Source of the DNA: Coprococcus sp.
Lineage (GTDB): Bacteria; Bacillota; Clostridia; Lachnospirales; Lachnospiraceae
Assembly (NCBI GenBank): GCA_022793995.1
Contig: JAAWDY010000018.1
Location: forward strand, 1 to 36,092
Direction: 5' to 3'
Length of the DNA stretch: 36,092 bases
Part shown: in pieces, positions 31,886-36,092 of the stretch
Numbering within the stretch: position 1 is the stretch's first letter
How the letters are laid out: every line of letters begins with the position of its first letter
Program-made: the position numbers and the translations under genes
Notes under the pieces: generated by a model
Databases searched by the model: none
What the model was told of the DNA's origin: nothing
The model's input: the letters and a program-made list of their open reading frames with translations, nothing else

Positions 31886-31993
31886 CATTTTTTTCCTGAC
31901 ATTCGCAGCCCTGATAAGGATTTGCAGGCGGTCTCTTACATGCAAGCATGACGAGCCTGCCTGCAAATCCTTATCGTCTGTGAATCGCAACAT
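31882..31993. repeat. Palindromic repeat element with flanking GCAACAT copies
   Basis: A perfect 17-bp inverted repeat, GATAAGGATTTGCAGGC (31913-31929) with GCCTGCAAATCCTTATC (31959-31975), is extended by ATTCGCAG/CTGTGAAT (31901-31908 and 31978-31985) and an apical CATGCAAGCATG (31939-31950). GCAACAT stands on both sides (31882-31888 and 31987-31993), like a short target duplication. There is no ORF. It lies between two divergent promoters (the HELGH gene and hrcA) and could act as a bidirectional insulator or terminator as well as a mobile repeat. The apex is identical to that of the element at 3203-3214. Confidence 0.65.
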
Positions 31994-32020
31994 CTATCTA
32001 TAAAATAATTATAAAGTGGG

Positions 32021-32093
32021 TTGACAAAGCACTTTTCAAGTGATACATTTATAAACGAAGAAAATGTTAGCACTCAAAAGTACCGAGTGCTAA
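32021..32093 (+). promoter_or_regulatory. hrcA-operon promoter with CIRCE operator
   Basis: TTGACA (32021-32026), a 17-bp spacer and TACATT (32044-32049), with TG one base before the -10 (extended -10). Immediately downstream lies a perfect CIRCE: TTAGCACTC (32067-32075), 9 bp, GAGTGCTAA (32085-32093). CIRCE is the binding site of HrcA, so the operon represses itself and is released on heat shock when GroEL is titrated. Confidence 0.95.
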
Positions 32094-32109
32094 TAAGAGG
32101 AGGAGGCAG

Positions 32110-33153
32110 ATGGAAGTCATACAGGAACTTAATGAGCGGAAGACGAAGATACTCCATTCTATCATTAAGAATTATCTGGAGACTGGCGAACCGGTCGGTT
32201 CCAGGACGATTTCCAAGTATACGGATCTGAATTTGAGTTCTGCTACGATACGGAATGAGATGGCGGATCTGGAAGAGCTTGGATACATCATGCAGCCTCA
32301 TACATCGGCAGGAAGGATTCCATCAGATAAGGGTTACCGATGGTATGTGGATATGCTGATGAGCCGGAAGGAACAGGAAGTCACAGAGATGCGGGAGCAA
32401 ATGCTGGAGAAAGCGGATAAGATGGAACAGCTCCTGAAGCAGGCCGCTAAGGTTCTTGCGAACAATACCAATTATGCGACGATGGTATCCTCCCCGGTAT
32501 ATAACAGGAATAAGCTTAAGTTCATCCAACTGTCCCAGGTGGATAAAGATCAACTGATTGTGGTGATTGTCATGGAAGGCAACATCGTGAAGAATCAGAT
32601 TTTGACCCCGGAGGAGCCGTTGACGAATGAAGAACTCCTGAAGATGAATATGCTCCTGAATACAACGCTGAACGGGATGCCGATCGAGGAGATCAATCTG
32701 GGCCTGGTGGCGAAGCTGAAAGAGCAGGCAGGAACATGCGCAAGTCTGATGAGCGAAGTGATGGACGCAGTGGCAAGTGTGATAAAACCCGGAGACAGCA
32801 TGGAGATCTATACCAGCGGGGCCACGAACATTTTCAAGTATCCGGAACTCAGGGATACGCAGAGCGCGCAGGAGATCATCAGTGCGTTTGAAGAAAAGCA
32901 GCAGCTTGCAGCCTTGGTTTCACAGACCATGGCAAGTTCCGAGAACAAGGGCATCCAAGTCTATATCGGCGATGAGTCTAAGGTGGAGAACATGAAGGAT
33001 TGCAGCGTTGTGACGGCCACATATGAACTGGGCGAAGGGATGCAGGGGACGATCGGGATTATCGGACCGAAGCGGATGGATTACGAACATGTCATGAAGA
33101 CACTGAAAACATTGATGACGGAACTGGATGAGATCTATCACAGAGGCGACTAA
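32110..33153 (+). CDS. hrcA: Heat-inducible transcription repressor HrcA
   Basis: 347-residue repressor of class I heat-shock genes. The N-terminal winged helix (about 1-75) carries ILHSIIKNYLETGEPVGSRTIS and SSATIRNEMADLEELGYI, followed by the hallmark QPHTSAGRIPSDKGYRWYVD. The C-terminal HrcA domain (GAF-like with insert) includes FIQLSQVDKDQLIVVIVMEG and a final GTIGIIGPKRMDYEHVMKTL. The start ATG 32110 follows AGGAGG directly after the CIRCE. It is the first gene of the hrcA-grpE-dnaK operon and controls the operator 17 bp upstream. Confidence 0.97.
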   Translation: MEVIQELNERKTKILHSIIKNYLETGEPVGSRTISKYTDLNLSSATIRNEMADLEELGYIMQPHTSAGRIPSDKGYRWYVDMLMSRKEQEVTEMREQMLEKADKMEQLLKQAAKVLANNTNYATMVSSPVYNRNKLKFIQLSQVDKDQLIVVIVMEGNIVKNQILTPEEPLTNEELLKMNMLLNTTLNGMPIEEINLGLVAKLKEQAGTCASLMSEVMDAVASVIKPGDSMEIYTSGATNIFKYPELRDTQSAQEIISAFEEKQQLAALVSQTMASSENKGIQVYIGDESKVENMKDCSVVTATYELGEGMQGTIGIIGPKRMDYEHVMKTLKTLMTELDEIYHRGD

Positions 33154-33188
33154 GGTCGCTCGATATAAAAAGAAAGGTGGCAGAGCCG

Positions 33189-33899
33189 TTGGATACGAAG
33201 ATGAGTCAGGAAGAAATGGTAAAAGAAGCAGTAGAAGAGGCAAAGAAAGCCGCGGAAGCTGAGGAGAAAGATAAAAAAGAGAAAGAGGAGAAGAAAATCG
33301 GCGGGGAAGGATGCACTCCTGAAAGCGAGGAAAAAGTACAGGAGGAAGACGCCAGCGAGGTAGAGGACAGCGGCGAAGATAAAGCTGAGGACGCCGAAGA
33401 ATCTGGAAAAGAGAAAGAAGAACCGAAGAAAAAGAAGTTCTTTGAAAAAAAGAATAAGAAAGATAAAAGAGACGAACAGATCGCGGATCTGACCGATAAA
33501 CTTACCCGCCAGATGGCGGAATTTGACAACTACCGGAAACGGACGGAGAAGGAAAAATCCGCAATGTACGAGATCGGTGCGAAGGATGTGATTGAGAAGA
33601 TTCTACCCGTTGTCGATAATTTTGAACGGGGGCTTCAGTCCGTAGCAGAGGAAAATAAAGAAGATCCATTCGTACAGGGGATGGATAAGATTTACAAGCA
33701 GCTCATGACTACATTGGAAGGGCTGGAAGTAAAGCCCATCGAGGCGGTCGGCAAGGAATTTGATCCGGAGCTTCACAACGCGGTGATGCATGTGGAAGAC
33801 GAAGAGCTCGGAGATAACATTGTCGCCGAGGAATTTCAGAAAGGATATACGTACCGGGATTCCGTCGTGCGCCACAGCATGGTAAAGGTGGCGAATTAA
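33189..33899 (+). CDS. grpE: Nucleotide exchange factor GrpE
   Basis: About 236 residues. The first 90 or so are extremely rich in Glu, Lys and Asp, a long charged coiled-coil/disordered extension compared with Bacillus GrpE (about 190 residues). Then comes the helical dimer region (DKLTRQMAEFDNYRKRTEKE) and the head domain, VIEKILPVVDNFERGLQ...AVGKEFDPELHNAVMHVED...GYTYRDSVVRHSMVKV, which is diagnostic. GrpE releases ADP from DnaK. The frame is open from GTG 33177, but that codon overlaps the likely ribosome binding site AAAGGTGG (33173-33180). TTG 33189 has the right spacing, and ATG 33201 is another option. Confidence 0.93.
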   Translation: MDTKMSQEEMVKEAVEEAKKAAEAEEKDKKEKEEKKIGGEGCTPESEEKVQEEDASEVEDSGEDKAEDAEESGKEKEEPKKKKFFEKKNKKDKRDEQIADLTDKLTRQMAEFDNYRKRTEKEKSAMYEIGAKDVIEKILPVVDNFERGLQSVAEENKEDPFVQGMDKIYKQLMTTLEGLEVKPIEAVGKEFDPELHNAVMHVEDEELGDNIVAEEFQKGYTYRDSVVRHSMVKVAN

Positions 33900-35897
<1,998 letters not shown>

Positions 35898-35920
35898 CCG
35901 GCAATCTTGATAGAAAATGG

Positions 35921-35956
35921 TCTGCAAGACAGGAAAATCCTGCCTTGCAGATTTCC
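35921..35956 (+). terminator. Terminator hairpin after dnaK
   Basis: TCTGCAAGACAGGA (35921-35934) pairs with TCCTGCCTTGCAGA (35938-35951) at 13 of 14 positions around an AAA loop, followed by TTTCC. The right edge abuts the first 75-bp repeat. Confidence 0.7.
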
Positions 35957-36092
35957 TTGTAAATACCATCGCCGAATAGGCGATTAAGTTCAGGTATCCC
36001 GAGCGCGCCGCAAGGCGCCCGAGTGGATTCCTTGTAAATACCATCGCCGAATAGGCGATTAAGTTCAGGTATCCCGAGCGCGCCGCAAGGCG
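35953..36092. repeat. 75-bp tandem repeat, at least 1.87 copies, running off the window
   Basis: The sequence starting TTCCTTGTAAATACC at 35953 restarts at 36028 with exactly 75-bp spacing and stays identical to the end of the window at 36092. Each unit contains a hairpin ATCGCC-gaata-GGCGAT (35968-35984), an outer ATACC/GGTAT pairing, and a second hairpin GCGCC-GCAA-GGCGC closing on a GNRA-type tetraloop. There is no start codon or ribosome binding site. More copies may follow beyond the edge. Confidence 0.85.

Noticed and set aside
31901..31985. tRNA or structured RNA gene
   Set aside because: The stem is a single long palindrome without cloverleaf arms, T-loop or a CCA end.
35953..36092. 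Possible CRISPR array
   Set aside because: The copies are contiguous 75-bp units with no unique spacers between short repeats, and no cas genes are visible.

Overview
The window looks like chromosomal DNA of a spore-forming, anaerobic Clostridia, most likely a Lachnospiraceae (Dorea / Clostridium scindens / Blautia type). Support for this: moderate GC with strong AGGAGG-type ribosome binding sites and TTGACA/TATAAT promoters, a CIRCE-controlled hrcA-grpE-dnaK operon, a GerMN germination-type lipoprotein, a ComEA/ComEC pair, a bifunctional-type ArgJ, and an aldo/keto reductase with a C-terminal two-cluster ferredoxin domain. The species is inferred, not proven. No tRNA, rRNA, CRISPR array, prophage or intact insertion sequence was seen.

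Layout. 1-2840: the tail of an unidentified gene, a 5'-truncated sugar-type ABC substrate-binding protein, and a fused DhaK-DhaL kinase. 2840-4603: a gene-poor stretch holding a palindromic repeat element, then an orphan AAA+ ATPase with a DUF4143 tail. 4640-7970: a ZIP metal transporter whose ribosome binding site lies in a hairpin, convergent with an FAD-dependent oxidoreductase, then a MITE-like inverted repeat and a LysR regulator. 7970-10833: the divergent partner of the LysR gene, an agmatinase-family ureohydrolase with a long structured leader, followed by a YjiH/Gate-domain membrane protein. This is a plausible guanidino-compound uptake and hydrolysis unit. 10834-11640: remnants (an orphan SH3-like ORF and the C-terminal stub of an AlbA/AAA_4-type regulator). 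11640-12930: the ferredoxin-type aldo/keto reductase.

12930-19432 is arginine biosynthesis: argG on the minus strand, diverging from argC-GNAT-argJ-argB-argD on the plus strand. Together they cover N-acetylglutamyl-phosphate reduction, acetyl recycling, the kinase and the aminotransferase, and the citrulline-to-argininosuccinate step. argF and argH are not here. The intergenic region carries a clear promoter overlapped by AT-rich ARG-box-like palindromes.

19519-26329 holds a small DMT transporter, then a tightly packed row of comEA, response regulator, sensor kinase, GerMN lipoprotein and comEC. 26404-30489 is housekeeping: holA, lepA and hemW. 30505-31111 is a RelB/YafQ-type toxin-antitoxin pair whose promoter sits exactly inside an inverted repeat. 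It is followed by an uncharacterised HELGH metallopeptidase-like gene on the minus strand and a long palindromic element. 32021-35897 is the heat-shock operon hrcA-grpE-dnaK with a perfect CIRCE. The last 140 bases are a 75-bp tandem repeat running off the window end.

Most notable: (a) the ureohydrolase-YjiH-LysR unit with about 260 nt of leader; (b) two distant palindromic elements sharing an identical 12-nt apical sequence; (c) the two-component system and GerMN gene embedded between comEA and comEC; (d) the tandem 75-bp repeat between dnaK and whatever follows.
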